NCBI RefSeq assembly: GCF_003008615.1
Contig: NZ_CP027657.1
Coordinates: 3,472,001-3,536,000, forward strand
Origin: Pseudomonas mendocina
Lineage (GTDB): Bacteria; Pseudomonadota; Gammaproteobacteria; Pseudomonadales; Pseudomonadaceae
Reading direction: 5' to 3'
DNA length: 64,000 bases
The translations under genes were made by a program, and so were the position numbers. Below the pieces are notes generated by a model that did no database searches, was not told the DNA's origin, and worked only from the letters and a program-made list of their open reading frames with translations. Shown piece after piece: positions 9,257-19,400 of the stretch (positions within the stretch are counted from its first letter, which is position 1; every line of letters begins with the position of its first letter).

Positions 9257-9775
9257 TTACTGTGGGTCGGTGTCCAGCGGTTCCGGTGTCGGCACTGGAA
9301 CGGTTTCGACCTGATCCACTTCGCGTTGGATCTGCTCCAGCAGCGAGCCAGGAGCTGGCGGGGTATCGTCCTGCTTCTGCGGTTGGGCTTGTGGCGTGGT
9401 TACGCCGCTGTCCTCGCCGAGGATCGCCTGGTCACGGCTCACGCCTGGCATGAAGTCGCCAGCCAGACCAACCAGTTGATCGTTGCCGTCGAATACCAGG
9501 CTTACGCGTTCCTGCAGGCGCTGAGTGCCGCCCGGCTGCATGCTGTAGAGATAATCCCAGCGATTGGCGTGGAAGGTATCGGTAATCAGCGGGTTGCCCA
9601 TGATAAACCGCACTTGGCGTCGGGTCATTCCAGGGCGCAGCTGGTCTATCATGTCCTGCGTCACGACATTGCCCTGTTGAATGTCGATCTTGTAAACCCC
9701 GGGGAATGAACAACCGGCGAGTGCGAAGAGCCCGGTCAGCGACAGGCTGGTCAGCAAGAGCTTGGTTTTTTGCAT
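9257..9775 (-). CDS. bamE: Outer-membrane assembly lipoprotein BamE (OmlA/SmpA)
   Basis: 172 residues with a lipoprotein signal peptide ending in the lipobox LAGC (Cys22), then [15 protein letters not shown], the BamE core [36 protein letters not shown], and VSLVFD. BamE is a periplasm-facing member of the BAM complex that inserts beta-barrel proteins in the outer membrane. The C-terminal 55 residues are proline/glutamine-rich and extend beyond the E. coli protein, as usual in Pseudomonas. It is divergent from fur. Confidence 0.95.
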   Translation of the reverse strand: MQKTKLLLTSLSLTGLFALAGCSFPGVYKIDIQQGNVVTQDMIDQLRPGMTRRQVRFIMGNPLITDTFHANRWDYLYSMQPGGTQRLQERVSLVFDGNDQLVGLAGDFMPGVSRDQAILGEDSGVTTPQAQPQKQDDTPPAPGSLLEQIQREVDQVETVPVPTPEPLDTDPQ

Positions 9776-9870
9776 CGGAGGGTGACTTCCACTATCTTGG
9801 GCAACTTGAACCCCGGATCATACCCGTATTAAGAGGAGCTGCGAAAGCAGGCCTCACGAGAAAGCAGACC

Positions 9871-10275
9871 ATGGTTGAAAATAGCGAACTCCGTAAAGCT
9901 GGACTTAAGGTAACTCTGCCGCGGGTCAAGATCCTGCAAATGCTCGATAACGCCGAGCATCGCCACATGAGCGCAGAGGACGTCTACAAGGCGCTGATGG
10001 AGGCTGGCGAAGACGTCGGCCTGGCCACCGTGTACCGCGTACTGACTCAGTTCGAGGCCGCCGGTCTGGTCGAGCGCCACAACTTCGATGGTGGTCACGC
10101 CGTATTCGAACTGGCCGACGGTGGGCACCACGACCACATGGTCTGTGTCGACAGCGGTGAAGTGATCGAATTCTTCGACCCGGAGATCGAGAAGCTGCAG
10201 AAAGAGATCGTCAAGCAGCACGGTTTCGAGCTGGTCGATCACAATCTGGTGCTGTACGTACGTAAGAAGAGCTGA
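9871..10275 (+). CDS. fur: Ferric uptake regulator Fur
   Basis: 134 residues, the usual Pseudomonas Fur length. The N-terminal winged helix contains LRKAGLKVTLPRVKILQMLD and the recognition helix AEDVYKALMEAGEDVGLATVYRVLTQFE. The metal sites are in GHAVFELADGGHHDHMVCVDSGEVIEFFD. There is only a single Cys in the HHDH region, as in other pseudomonad Fur proteins. Fur represses iron-uptake genes when loaded with Fe(II). I chose ATG 9871; upstream in-frame sequence runs through the bamE signal-peptide region and is not conserved. Confidence 0.97.
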   Translation: MVENSELRKAGLKVTLPRVKILQMLDNAEHRHMSAEDVYKALMEAGEDVGLATVYRVLTQFEAAGLVERHNFDGGHAVFELADGGHHDHMVCVDSGEVIEFFDPEIEKLQKEIVKQHGFELVDHNLVLYVRKKS

Positions 10276-10290
10276 CTTTCAGCACTGACA

Positions 10291-10319
10291 AAAAAGGCGA
10301 CCTGCGGGTCGCCTTTTTT
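10291..10319. terminator. Bidirectional terminator between fur and recN
   Basis: AAAAAGGCGACC-TGC-GGTCGCCTTTTTT, a perfect stem with A/T runs on both sides, between convergent genes. Confidence 0.93.
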
Positions 10320-10390
10320 GCATCTTGCTTCCTGTGGGAGTGAGCTTTACCCGCGAATTGTCGAGTGCGAGTCGTGCGCGGGCAGGATGT

Positions 10391-12067
10391 TCATGCTGCT
10401 TGGGCGCTGGTGACCATTTTGCGGGCATGCGCCAGTGATTCTTCGGTCAGGTCGACGCCGCCGAGCATACGGGCGATTTCCTCGATGCGGCCCTGGTCGT
10501 CGAGCTTGCTCACTGCGGTGGAGGTGGCGCCCTGGCCGCGGCGTTTGTGCACGAACAGATGCTGATGCCCCTGTGCGGCGACCTGTGGCAGGTGGGTGAC
10601 GCACAGCACCTGCCCGCGTTCGCCAAGGCGGCGAAGTAGCTGGCCGACCACCTCGGCGGTGGGGCCGCCGATGCCGACATCCACCTCATCGAAGACCAGG
10701 GTCGGTACGCGCGAGGTCTGTGCGGTGATCACCTGGATCGCCAGGCTGATACGCGACAGTTCGCCGCCCGAAGCCACCTTGGCCAGTGGGCGCAGCGGTT
10801 GGCCCGGGTTGGCGCTGACCAGGAACTCGACGATCTCCAGGCCGTTTGCCTGTGGTTCCGCTCCTTCCAGGGCTTGCAGTTGCACACTGAAGCGGCCGCC
10901 GGGCATGCCCAGTGTCTGCATCTCCTTTTCCACTTTCTTGGCCAGGCGTTCGGCTGCCTTGCCGCGCAGAGCACTCAGTTCGGCGGCTTTTTCCTGATAG
11001 TGGCGGGCGTAGGCGGCCAGTTCCTCGGCCAGGCGCTCGCTGGCTTGGTCGTCGGCGTTGAGGCCTTCCAGTTCCTCGAACAGCTGTTGCTGTAGTGCGG
11101 CCAGCTCGCTGGGTTGGATGCGATGCTTGCGTGCCAGGGTGTAGATGGTATCCAGGCGCTCTTCGAGGCTCTGTTGGCGTTCAGGGTCGGCATCGAAATG
11201 ATCGAGGAAGCGGTTGAGTTCGCCGACGGCTTCTTCGACCTGGATCTGCGCGCTGGCCAGCAGATTGCTGGCTTCGCCAAGGGCGTTGCTCTGGTTGCCG
11301 AAGCCGCCGAGGCGATTGAGGCTGGCGGTGAGTGCTGACAGCACGTTGCCGGCGTCGCTCTCGCTGCATAGGTCGAGTACCTGGCGGCAGGCGCTGAGCA
11401 GGGCTTCGGCGTTGCTCAGGGCCTTGTGTTCCTGCTCCAATTGTTCCAGTTCGTTCTCGCCGAGGGCGAGGTTTTCCAGTTCTTCCAACTGGTAGCTGAG
11501 CAGTTGATGGCGGGCGCGTTGTTCGTCACCAAGGCTGGAAATGCGTTCCAGCTCGTTGCGGGTCTGCTTCCAGCGTTGCGCCGCCAGTTGCACCTGGCGT
11601 GCCAGTTCCTGACTGCCGGCGTATTCGTCGAGCAGGCGGCGGTGGGTGTCGCTTTTCAGCAGCGACTGATGCTCATGCTGGCTGTGAATGTCGATCAGCA
11701 ATTCGCCGAGCGCCTTGAGATCGCTCTGTGGGCAAGGCGTGCCATTGATATAGCCGCGCGAACGACCTTCTGCGGTGATGACGCGGCGCAGGATGCATGG
11801 GCCATCGTTGTCCAGGTCACGCTCAGCCAGCCAGGTACGGGCCTCGGCAATGTCGCTCAGGTCGAAGCTGGCGAGCAGATCGGCTTTGTCCGCCCCTGGC
11901 CGTACCACGCCACTGTCGGCGCGATCTCCCAGGCACAGGCCCAGGGCGTCGAGCATGATCGACTTGCCGGCGCCGGTTTCGCCGCTGATGGTGCTCATGC
12001 CGGCATCCAGCTCGAGATCCAGATGGTCAACGATGGCGTAGTTGTGAATGGACAGGTGCACCAGCAT
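10391..12067 (-). CDS. recN: DNA repair ATPase RecN
   Basis: 558 residues, SMC-like protein of double-strand-break repair. Walker A GETGAGKS is at residues 29-36. Long coiled-coil arms rich in Glu, Leu and Gln fill the middle, and the ABC signature [13 protein letters not shown] with Walker [15 protein letters not shown] lies toward the C-terminus. A LexA-type box 24 nt upstream of the ATG indicates SOS induction. It is convergent with fur and divergent from grpE. Confidence 0.97.
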   Translation of the reverse strand: MLVHLSIHNYAIVDHLDLELDAGMSTISGETGAGKSIMLDALGLCLGDRADSGVVRPGADKADLLASFDLSDIAEARTWLAERDLDNDGPCILRRVITAEGRSRGYINGTPCPQSDLKALGELLIDIHSQHEHQSLLKSDTHRRLLDEYAGSQELARQVQLAAQRWKQTRNELERISSLGDEQRARHQLLSYQLEELENLALGENELEQLEQEHKALSNAEALLSACRQVLDLCSESDAGNVLSALTASLNRLGGFGNQSNALGEASNLLASAQIQVEEAVGELNRFLDHFDADPERQQSLEERLDTIYTLARKHRIQPSELAALQQQLFEELEGLNADDQASERLAEELAAYARHYQEKAAELSALRGKAAERLAKKVEKEMQTLGMPGGRFSVQLQALEGAEPQANGLEIVEFLVSANPGQPLRPLAKVASGGELSRISLAIQVITAQTSRVPTLVFDEVDVGIGGPTAEVVGQLLRRLGERGQVLCVTHLPQVAAQGHQHLFVHKRRGQGATSTAVSKLDDQGRIEEIARMLGGVDLTEESLAHARKMVTSAQAA

Positions 12068-12090
12068 GGCGAACGCTCCCGAATTGATGT

Positions 12091-12106
12091 CTGGTTATTT
12101 ATACAG
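12091..12106. promoter_or_regulatory. LexA (SOS) box of recN
   Basis: CTGGTTATTTATACAG fits CTG-N10-CAG with an AT-rich centre; on the recN strand it reads CTGTATAAATAACCAG. Confidence 0.85.
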
Positions 12107-12140
12107 TGTTTTTTCTTTCTCTGGCAATCCTCCCTATCGC

Positions 12141-12171
12141 CCCTTGAAACCTGTGGAATTGACTCCATATA
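12141..12171 (+). promoter_or_regulatory. Sigma-32 heat-shock promoter of grpE
   Basis: CCCTTGAAA, 13 bp, then CTCCATATA, close to the sigma-32 consensus (CTTGAAA-N13-CCCCATNT). It is about 55 nt upstream of grpE. Confidence 0.85.
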
Positions 12172-12224
12172 GGCGGCAGGAGCGCGAGTCGGTATCGCGC
12201 CAGTTTTTTCGAGAGGAGAAAGGC

Positions 12225-12794
12225 ATGGCTGACGAACAGACCCTGGATACGCAGAACCCCGAGGCACAGGCAGCAGAAGCTGTTGCAGCGGGTGATGACC
12301 TGGCTGCTCGCGTGCAAACGCTGGAAGAGCAACTGGCTGCTGCGCAGGATCAGTCGCTGCGCATGGCCGCCGATCTGCAGAACGTGCGTCGTCGCGCCGA
12401 GCAGGATGTGGAGAAGGCGCACAAATTCGCGCTGGAGAAATTCGCCGGTGATCTGCTGCCGGTAATCGACAGCCTGGAGCGTGGTCTGGAGCTGTCCAGC
12501 CCTGACGATGTATCGATCAAGGCCGTACGTGAAGGTATGGAGCTGACCCTCAAGCTGTTCCACGACACCCTGGCTCGCTACAACCTGGAAGCCATCGACC
12601 CGCATGGTGCGCCATTCAACCCGGAGCACCACCAGGCCATGGCCATGGAAGAGAGCATTCATGCTGAGCCGAATTCGGTGCTCAAGGTGTTCCAGAAGGG
12701 CTATGTGCTCAATGGGCGCCTGCTGCGCCCGGCCATGGTCGTGGTCAGCAAGGCACCAACGACGCCGCCGCCGAGTATCGACGAGCAGGCTTGA
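12225..12794 (+). CDS. grpE: Nucleotide exchange factor GrpE
   Basis: 189 residues from ATG 12225, preceded by AGGAGAAAGG. An acidic, Ala-rich N-terminus is followed by a long dimerising helix ([32 protein letters not shown]) and the beta domain with [13 protein letters not shown] and [25 protein letters not shown]. GrpE releases ADP from DnaK. It heads the grpE-dnaK-dnaJ heat-shock cluster behind a sigma-32 promoter. Its stop codon lies inside the -35 element of the dnaK promoter. Confidence 0.97.
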   Translation: MADEQTLDTQNPEAQAAEAVAAGDDLAARVQTLEEQLAAAQDQSLRMAADLQNVRRRAEQDVEKAHKFALEKFAGDLLPVIDSLERGLELSSPDDVSIKAVREGMELTLKLFHDTLARYNLEAIDPHGAPFNPEHHQAMAMEESIHAEPNSVLKVFQKGYVLNGRLLRPAMVVVSKAPTTPPPSIDEQA

Positions 12795-12817
12795 AATCAG
12801 CTGTAACGACCCCATTT
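12790..12817 (+). promoter_or_regulatory. Sigma-32 heat-shock promoter of dnaK
   Basis: CTTGAAA (12790-12796), 13 bp, CCCCATTT (12810-12817): a full consensus match. The TGA of the -35 is the grpE stop codon. Confidence 0.9.
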
Positions 12818-12893
12818 TTAAGTCAAGCGTTTTAGTGCTGCCGGCGCCTGAGAAACGAGGCGACGGAAAAATCAAAGTTTCGGGAGAACATTC

Positions 12894-14810
12894 ATGGGCA
12901 AAATTATCGGTATCGACCTGGGGACTACCAACTCCTGCGTCTCTATTTTGGAAAACGGCAACGTCAAGGTAATCGAGAACGCCGAAGGCGCTCGTACCAC
13001 GCCGTCGATCATCGCTTACGCCAACGATGGTGAAATCCTCGTCGGCCAGTCGGCCAAGCGTCAGGCCGTGACTAACCCGCATAACACCCTGTACGCGGTG
13101 AAGCGTCTGATCGGTCGTCGTTTCGACGAAGAAGTCGTGCAGAAAGACATTCAGATGGTGCCGTACAAGATCGCCAAGGCTGACAACGGTGACGCCTGGG
13201 TCGAGGTCAATGGCCAGAAGATGGCACCGCCACAAATCTCGGCTGAAATCCTCAAGAAGATGAAGAAGACCGCCGAAGACTATCTCGGCGAGCCGGTCAC
13301 CGAAGCGGTCATCACCGTTCCGGCCTACTTCAACGACAGCCAGCGCCAGGCCACCAAAGATGCTGGTCGCATCGCCGGTCTGGACGTCAAGCGCATCATC
13401 AACGAGCCGACTGCGGCTGCGCTGGCTTACGGTATGGACAAGGCCAAGGGCGACCACACCGTGATCGTCTATGACCTGGGCGGCGGTACCTTCGACGTGT
13501 CGGTGATCGAGATTGCCGAAGTCGATGGCGAGCACCAGTTCGAAGTGCTGGCCACCAACGGTGACACCTTCCTCGGTGGTGAAGACTTCGACATTCGCCT
13601 GATCGACTACCTCGTCGACGAATTCAAGAAAGAAACCGGCATGAACCTCAAGGGCGACCCGCTGGCCATGCAGCGCCTGAAGGAAGCTGCCGAGAAGGCC
13701 AAGATCGAGCTGTCCTCGAGCCAGCAGACCGACGTCAACCTGCCGTACATCACTGCAGATGCCAGCGGTCCCAAGCACCTGAACGTGAAGATCTCCCGCT
13801 CCAAGCTGGAGTCGCTGGTCGAGGATCTGGTGCAGCGCACCATCGAGCCTTGCCGCATCGCGCTCAAGGACGCCGGTGTCGACGTGGGTTCGATCAACGA
13901 CGTGATCCTGGTCGGCGGTCAGACTCGCATGCCGCTGGTACAGAAACTGGTGACCGAGTTCTTCGGCAAGGAACCCCGCAAGGACGTCAACCCGGATGAA
14001 GCCGTCGCCATGGGCGCTGCCATTCAGGGCGCCGTTCTGGCTGGCGACGTCAAGGACGTGCTGCTGCTCGACGTGTCCCCGTTGACCCTGGGTATCGAAA
14101 CCATGGGCGGCGTGATGACTGCGCTGATCGAGAAGAACACCACCATTCCGACCAAGAAGTCGCAGGTGTTCTCCACTGCCGATGACAACCAGAGCGCCGT
14201 GACCATTCACGTGCTGCAAGGTGAGCGCAAGCAGGCCGCACAGAACAAGTCGCTGGGCAAGTTCGACCTGGCCGAGATTCCGCCGGCTCCGCGTGGCGTG
14301 CCGCAAATCGAAGTGACCTTCGATATCGACGCCAACGGTATCCTGCACGTGTCCGCCAAGGACAAGGCCACTGGCAAGCAGCAGTCCATCGTGATCAAGG
14401 CCAACTCCGGTCTGTCCGATGACGAAATCGAGCGCATGGTGCGTGACGCCGAGGCCAACGCCGAGGAAGACCGCAAGTTCGAAGAGCTGGCCACTGCGCG
14501 TAACCAGGGTGACCAACTGGTACACGCCACTCGCAAGATGCTGACCGAGGCGGGCGACAAGGCCACTGCCGACGAGAAAGCGGCCATCGAGAAGGCTATC
14601 GGCGAGCTGGAAGCTGCGGTCAAGGGCGACGACAAGGCGGCCATCGAGGCCAAGATCAACGCCCTGTCCGAAGCCACCACGCCGCTGGCGCAGAAGATGT
14701 ACGCCGAACAGCCGCAGCCGGGCGCTGCCCAGCCTGACGCGCACGACGCCAAGGACGCCGGTGACGACGTGGTCGACGCCGAGTTCGAAGAGGTCAAGGA
14801 CAACAAGTAA
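12894..14810 (+). CDS. dnaK: Hsp70 chaperone DnaK
   Basis: 638 residues. The nucleotide-binding domain starts [15 protein letters not shown] and carries [11 protein letters not shown] and [11 protein letters not shown]. The linker [15 protein letters not shown] leads to the substrate-binding domain with [13 protein letters not shown], and the tail ends [14 protein letters not shown] with the conserved EEV-like element. A GGGAG site precedes ATG 12894. DnaK is the central ATP-dependent folding chaperone with DnaJ and GrpE. It has its own sigma-32 promoter overlapping the end of grpE. Confidence 0.98.
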   Translation: MGKIIGIDLGTTNSCVSILENGNVKVIENAEGARTTPSIIAYANDGEILVGQSAKRQAVTNPHNTLYAVKRLIGRRFDEEVVQKDIQMVPYKIAKADNGDAWVEVNGQKMAPPQISAEILKKMKKTAEDYLGEPVTEAVITVPAYFNDSQRQATKDAGRIAGLDVKRIINEPTAAALAYGMDKAKGDHTVIVYDLGGGTFDVSVIEIAEVDGEHQFEVLATNGDTFLGGEDFDIRLIDYLVDEFKKETGMNLKGDPLAMQRLKEAAEKAKIELSSSQQTDVNLPYITADASGPKHLNVKISRSKLESLVEDLVQRTIEPCRIALKDAGVDVGSINDVILVGGQTRMPLVQKLVTEFFGKEPRKDVNPDEAVAMGAAIQGAVLAGDVKDVLLLDVSPLTLGIETMGGVMTALIEKNTTIPTKKSQVFSTADDNQSAVTIHVLQGERKQAAQNKSLGKFDLAEIPPAPRGVPQIEVTFDIDANGILHVSAKDKATGKQQSIVIKANSGLSDDEIERMVRDAEANAEEDRKFEELATARNQGDQLVHATRKMLTEAGDKATADEKAAIEKAIGELEAAVKGDDKAAIEAKINALSEATTPLAQKMYAEQPQPGAAQPDAHDAKDAGDDVVDAEFEEVKDNK

Positions 14811-14831
14811 GCCTCGGCTCGCTTGTGCTCT

Positions 14832-14878
14832 GCCTCGCCATGCGAGGCAATCCGTCGCGCGGGGGCTTGCTCCCGCGT
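14832..14878. other. Tandem hairpins between dnaK and dnaJ
   Basis: GCCTCGC/GCGAGGC (14832-14848) followed by GCGGGGGC-TTGC-TCCCGC (14857-14878). Neither has a good T-run. They may set mRNA levels of dnaJ relative to dnaK; the second resembles a common Pseudomonas intergenic palindrome. Confidence 0.5.
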
Positions 14879-14921
14879 CGGCGTGTCTGGAGGGTGCGAA
14901 TTTTGAAGGTGCAGAAAACCC

Positions 14922-16049
14922 ATGGCTAAACGCGATTATTACGAAGTGCTCGGTGTCGAGCGCGGCGCCAGCGAGGCGGAGCTGAAGAAGGCTTACCGTC
15001 GCCTGGCGATGAAGTACCACCCGGATCGCAATCCGGACGATAAGGACGCCGAGGAGAAATTCAAGGAGGCCAACGAGGCCTACGAGGTGCTCTCCGATGC
15101 GGCCAAACGCTCGGCCTATGACCAGTACGGTCATGCCGGCGTCGATCCGCAGATGGGCGGTGGCGGCGGTGCCGGTTTCGGCGGTGCCAACTTCTCCGAC
15201 ATCTTCGGTGACGTGTTCAGCGACTTCTTCGGTGGCAGCCGCGGTGGTTCGCGTGGCGGCGCCCAGCGTGGCAGCGACCTGCGCTACACCCTGGAGCTGG
15301 ATCTGGAAGAAGCGGTGCGTGGCACCAGCGTGACCATCCGCGTGCCGACCCTGGTTGGTTGCAAGACCTGCGATGGCAGCGGCGCCAAGAAGGGCACCAG
15401 CCCGGTCACCTGTACCACCTGCGGTGGTATTGGTCAGGTGCGCATGCAGCAGGGCTTCTTCTCGGTGCAGCAGACCTGCCCACGCTGCCATGGCAGCGGC
15501 AAGATGATCACCGACCCCTGTGGCAGCTGCCACGGCCAAGGGCGCGTGGAAGAGAGCAAGACGCTGTCGGTCAAGGTGCCGCCAGGCGTCGATACCGGCG
15601 ACCGCATTCGCCTGTCAGGCGAGGGCGAGGCCGGTTCCCATGGTGGTCCGGCGGGCGACCTGTACGTGGTGGTCAACGTGCGCGAGCACGCGATCTTCCA
15701 GCGTGACGGCAAGCACCTGTACTGCGAAGTGCCGATCAGCTTCGCCGATGCCGCCCTGGGTGGCGAGCTGGAAGTGCCGACCCTCGATGGTCGGGTCAAG
15801 CTGAAGATCCCCGAAGGCACCCAGACCGGCAAGCTGTTCCGCCTGCGCGGCAAGGGCGTGGCCCCGGTGCGTGGCGGTGGTGCCGGCGACCTGATGTGCC
15901 GGGTGGCGGTAGAAACACCGGTCAACCTGAACAAGCGTCAGCGCGAACTGCTCGACGAGTTCCGCAAGTCGCTGCAGGGTGACGACTCCCACTCGCCCAA
16001 GGCGAGTGGTTGGTTCGAAGGCGTCAAGCGCTTCTTTGGCGACGTATAA
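14922..16049 (+). CDS. dnaJ: Hsp40 co-chaperone DnaJ
   Basis: 375 residues. J domain (about 1-70) with the essential HPD in YHPDRNPDD; Gly/Phe-rich region about 76-110 ([21 protein letters not shown]); zinc domain with four CxxCxGxG repeats ([32 protein letters not shown]); then the beta-sandwich substrate domains. It stimulates DnaK ATPase and delivers clients. It follows dnaK by 111 nt and is presumably co-transcribed from the heat-shock promoters. Confidence 0.98.
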   Translation: MAKRDYYEVLGVERGASEAELKKAYRRLAMKYHPDRNPDDKDAEEKFKEANEAYEVLSDAAKRSAYDQYGHAGVDPQMGGGGGAGFGGANFSDIFGDVFSDFFGGSRGGSRGGAQRGSDLRYTLELDLEEAVRGTSVTIRVPTLVGCKTCDGSGAKKGTSPVTCTTCGGIGQVRMQQGFFSVQQTCPRCHGSGKMITDPCGSCHGQGRVEESKTLSVKVPPGVDTGDRIRLSGEGEAGSHGGPAGDLYVVVNVREHAIFQRDGKHLYCEVPISFADAALGGELEVPTLDGRVKLKIPEGTQTGKLFRLRGKGVAPVRGGGAGDLMCRVAVETPVNLNKRQRELLDEFRKSLQGDDSHSPKASGWFEGVKRFFGDV

Positions 16050-16105
16050 AACAGCGTATCGGGCGCGGCTCTCGTCCGCGCCCGGATGCGTCAGCTTGGA
16101 GCTGA

Positions 16106-16915
<810 letters not shown>

Positions 16916-16926
16916 GGCAAAGGGAG

Positions 16927-16945
16927 GCGGGAGCTTGTCTCCCGC
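16927..16945 (+). other. Hairpin after dapB
   Basis: GCGGGAG-CTTGT-CTCCCGC, 12 nt after the dapB stop and 28 nt before the endonuclease gene. It has no T-run, so termination is uncertain. Confidence 0.45.
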
Positions 16946-16972
16946 TCGTGCATGGATGTTCCGGGGTAATTG

Positions 16973-17704
16973 ATGACGCCTTTGAATCTGGATGACGTGG
17001 CCCGCTACGTCGAACTGAACATTGGTGCCTTCCACGAGAAGCGCATCGCCAGTTTGGGGCGCCTGAAGCTCAAGGACGTGCTCAAGCGCAAGAACCCCTA
17101 CATGTACAGGGCCAAGCACGTGCTGACCGCGGAGCAGATCATTCGCGGCATCGTCGATGCACACATCTCCTCCAACGAAGAGACGCTGTTCGGTGACTGG
17201 CTGGAGGGGCTGGCCATTTTCATCAATGGCCAGGTCTACGGTGGCTGGAAGTCCGGCATCACGGGTGTCGATCTCGAATTCGATCGCGACGGGCTGCGTC
17301 ACATCGTGGCCATCAAGTCCGGCCCGAACTGGGGCAACAGCTCGCAGATCGGTCAGATGAAAACCAACTTCCTGACTGCGCAACGCACCTTGCGCACGGG
17401 TAATTCGGGGTTGCAGGTCGTCGCCGTCAATGGCTGTTGCTATGGTCGCGACAGCAATCCGGACAAAGGCAGCTACTACAAGTACTGCGGTCAGCGTTTC
17501 TGGTCATTCATCTCGGGGGACGACCAGCTCTACGTGGAGTTGATCGAGCCGCTGGGCTTCAAGGCGCGTGAACGCAACGACGAGTTCGCTGAAAGCTACG
17601 GGCAGATGATCAACAAGTTCACCCGTGAGTTCACCCTCGAATTCTGCGACGAGCAGGGCGCCATCGACTGGGCGCGCCTGCTGCGTTTCAATTCCGAGGC
17701 CTGA
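16973..17704 (+). CDS. PmeII-family type II restriction endonuclease
   Basis: 243 residues from ATG 16973 with GGGG 6 nt upstream; a TTG three bases earlier is less likely. I recognise the PmeII-family type: N-terminal LKLKDVLKRKNPYMYRAKHV, then NEETLFGDWLEGLAIFING, and a nuclease-like core GVDLEFDRDGLRHIVAIKSGPNWGNSSQI, in which GVDLEF and AIKSG fit an acidic-D...xK catalytic arrangement. C-terminal parts hold YKYCGQRFWSFISGD. It should cleave a specific DNA site protected by the neighbouring methyltransferase. The two genes converge with 4 nt between stops. The target site cannot be read from sequence. Confidence 0.85.
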   Translation: MTPLNLDDVARYVELNIGAFHEKRIASLGRLKLKDVLKRKNPYMYRAKHVLTAEQIIRGIVDAHISSNEETLFGDWLEGLAIFINGQVYGGWKSGITGVDLEFDRDGLRHIVAIKSGPNWGNSSQIGQMKTNFLTAQRTLRTGNSGLQVVAVNGCCYGRDSNPDKGSYYKYCGQRFWSFISGDDQLYVELIEPLGFKARERNDEFAESYGQMINKFTREFTLEFCDEQGAIDWARLLRFNSEA

Positions 17705-17708
17705 ATCA

Positions 17709-19121
17709 TCAGCTGATCGCCAGCTCCAGTTGCGCCTTGCGTCGTTGCTGCTCGAAGGCCTTGCGCCATTCTTCATGGCAGGTGGCCTGGTAGCGCGAGA
17801 AGCGGAAATTGCGAGGTGCCGCTTGTGCCTTGCCTGCCAGCAGATCTCGCAACAGTTTGCCGACGGCATGTCCCAGGCTGATCGGTACGGCATTGCCGAC
17901 CTGTTTGTATTGCTGGATCAGTGGCCCGGCCAGTTGCCAGTCATCCGGAAACTCCTGAATGCGTTTGTATTCCTCGATCGACAGCGGACGATCCGCTTCC
18001 GGGTGCGCCAGGTCGGTTGCTGGCATGGCGGGGTGCGTTACCAGGGTGGGTGATGGTTTGTCCCAGGCCAGGCGACGCAGGAAGCCGGTCTTGCCGCCTC
18101 CGGCGAAGTAGGATTTGCCCAGTGCTTCACGCTGCTGATCCTCGGGCAGGTTGCGCCAGTTCTGCCCGGCCTTGAGCAGGCGATAGAAGCGCAGGCGCTT
18201 TTCCGGGAAGTTCAGGTGGTTGTGGCTGTTCAGTCCCTCCAGTGCCTGGCGGACAGTGCGCCAGGCCGGCAACCCTTGAGCACCGTCCTCGCTGTGGGTC
18301 GGTGTCAGGAAGGGCGCAGGCTTGCCATCTCGTGAGCAGATGATGATGACGCGCTCACGAATCTGTGGCGTGCCGAAGTTGGCCGAGTTGTACAGGTTGA
18401 ACGAGGTGGCGTAACCGGCATTGCTCAGCTTGCTCAGGACGAAGTTCAGTGCGCCGCCCTTCATCTCGTCGAGGGACAGATCGGGGAAGTCCGGGCCGCG
18501 CTGATCATGCGGGCGGTGATCCATCGGGCAGGACAGCAGGCCACGCACGTTCTCGATGACGATATAGGGCGGCCTGATCTCCAGCGCCAGATCGATGAAC
18601 TTGAGAAAGGCGTTGCCGCGTTCGTCATTGAAGGCCTTGCGTTTGCCGGCCGTGCTGAATGCCTGGCAGGGTGGCCCGCCGATGATGACGTCGATAGCCT
18701 CGCGTGGCGTGCCGGCAGCTTCGAGTACCTGCTCGACGGAGCAGCTGTTGATATCACCCAGCAACGCTGTGTCGGGGCGGTTCAGGGCGATGGTCTGGCG
18801 GCAGTACTTATCGAATTCGCAGGCCAGGCGTATGTCGAAACCGGCCTTCTCCATGCCAAGGTCGAGACCCATGGCGCCGGAGAAAAAACTCAGCGCGACA
18901 GGGCTGCTCTTGCTGCGCTCGGGCGCGTGATAGGCAGGATGATCCTCTGCAATCATGTGTGCTGTTCTTAATCCGTATTGGGTCACGCTTTCCTGGTCGA
19001 TGATCCAGGTCTTGCCGACTCGCTCGGCTCGCAGTGCTTGAGTGCGGCAGAGCGTGCGGGTGCGCTGAGGGCTTATGTGGAGCTGGCGTGCAGCATCTTC
19101 GATGCTGATCTTGGTACTCAT
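17709..19121 (-). CDS. DNA (cytosine-5) methyltransferase with N-terminal helix-turn-helix
   Basis: 470 residues. Residues about 5-55 look like an excisionase/MerR-type DNA-binding helix-turn-helix (SIEDAARQLHISPQRTRTLC...VGKTWIIDQESV). The C5-methyltransferase catalytic domain follows: motif I FFSGAMGLDLGM, motif IV GGPPCQAFSTAG with the catalytic Cys, motif VI ENVRG, motif VIII QIRERVIIIC, motif X QVGNAVPISLG. It protects the host from the convergent PmeII-like nuclease. The extra N-terminal domain may autoregulate the system, which has no separate control protein. Confidence 0.92.
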   Translation of the reverse strand: MSTKISIEDAARQLHISPQRTRTLCRTQALRAERVGKTWIIDQESVTQYGLRTAHMIAEDHPAYHAPERSKSSPVALSFFSGAMGLDLGMEKAGFDIRLACEFDKYCRQTIALNRPDTALLGDINSCSVEQVLEAAGTPREAIDVIIGGPPCQAFSTAGKRKAFNDERGNAFLKFIDLALEIRPPYIVIENVRGLLSCPMDHRPHDQRGPDFPDLSLDEMKGGALNFVLSKLSNAGYATSFNLYNSANFGTPQIRERVIIICSRDGKPAPFLTPTHSEDGAQGLPAWRTVRQALEGLNSHNHLNFPEKRLRFYRLLKAGQNWRNLPEDQQREALGKSYFAGGGKTGFLRRLAWDKPSPTLVTHPAMPATDLAHPEADRPLSIEEYKRIQEFPDDWQLAGPLIQQYKQVGNAVPISLGHAVGKLLRDLLAGKAQAAPRNFRFSRYQATCHEEWRKAFEQQRRKAQLELAIS

Positions 19122-19305
19122 CAGGGGTTTCTCATGCGAAACCTGTAAGAAGTACCAATGGTTTCCTGGCGTCTCAGCGCTGTCAACCCTGTCTCAGGCT
19201 CGCCGGTGGGAAGCGGGTATGCCTTTTTGCCCTTTTCGACTTTCGATTTTTGGCTCTTTCCTGTAAGCTTCCCGCTTTAGTGTGTCCACTAAAAGTTACG
19301 CAGAA

Positions 19306-19383
19306 ATGGCTCTGATAAAAAAGCGGGATGACCTTCACACGTCATCCCGCTTTTTTACAATCTGCGTTTGCTTCAAGCCTTGA
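19306..19383 (+). CDS. Possible carA leader peptide (25 codons)
   Basis: Short ORF from ATG 19306 to TGA 19381-19383. It spans the terminator-like hairpin before carA and ends 7 nt before the carA GGAGGT. It contains two Arg, three Lys and two Cys codons. No Shine-Dalgarno site is visible, so translation is unproven. Confidence 0.3.
   Translation: MALIKKRDDLHTSSRFFTICVCFKP
19317..19356 (+). terminator. Perfect terminator hairpin in the carA leader (candidate attenuator)
   Basis: AAAAAAGCGGGATGAC, 8-nt loop, GTCATCCCGCTTTTTT: a 16-bp perfect inverted repeat with a T-run, 34 nt before the carA ribosome site. It also could stop transcription in the opposite direction. The rest of the 279-nt gap from 19122 shows no gene. 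Confidence 0.75.
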
Positions 19384-19400
19384 TCGAGACGGAGGTCTTC

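Noticed and set aside
9797..9832. fur promoter
   Set aside because: Several weak -35/-10 pairs (for example TTGGGC or TTGAAC with CATACC/TATTAA) can be drawn, but none has good spacing and sequence together.
12099..15539. 1146-codon minus-strand frame opposite grpE, dnaK and the 5' part of dnaJ
   Set aside because: It is antisense to three universally conserved genes; long antisense frames are a by-product of GC-rich codon usage. The translation has no recognisable domain.
16916..19400. Restriction-modification block as part of a larger phage or genomic island
   Set aside because: Both borders return immediately to core syntenic genes; no integrase, tRNA target or phage gene is present.
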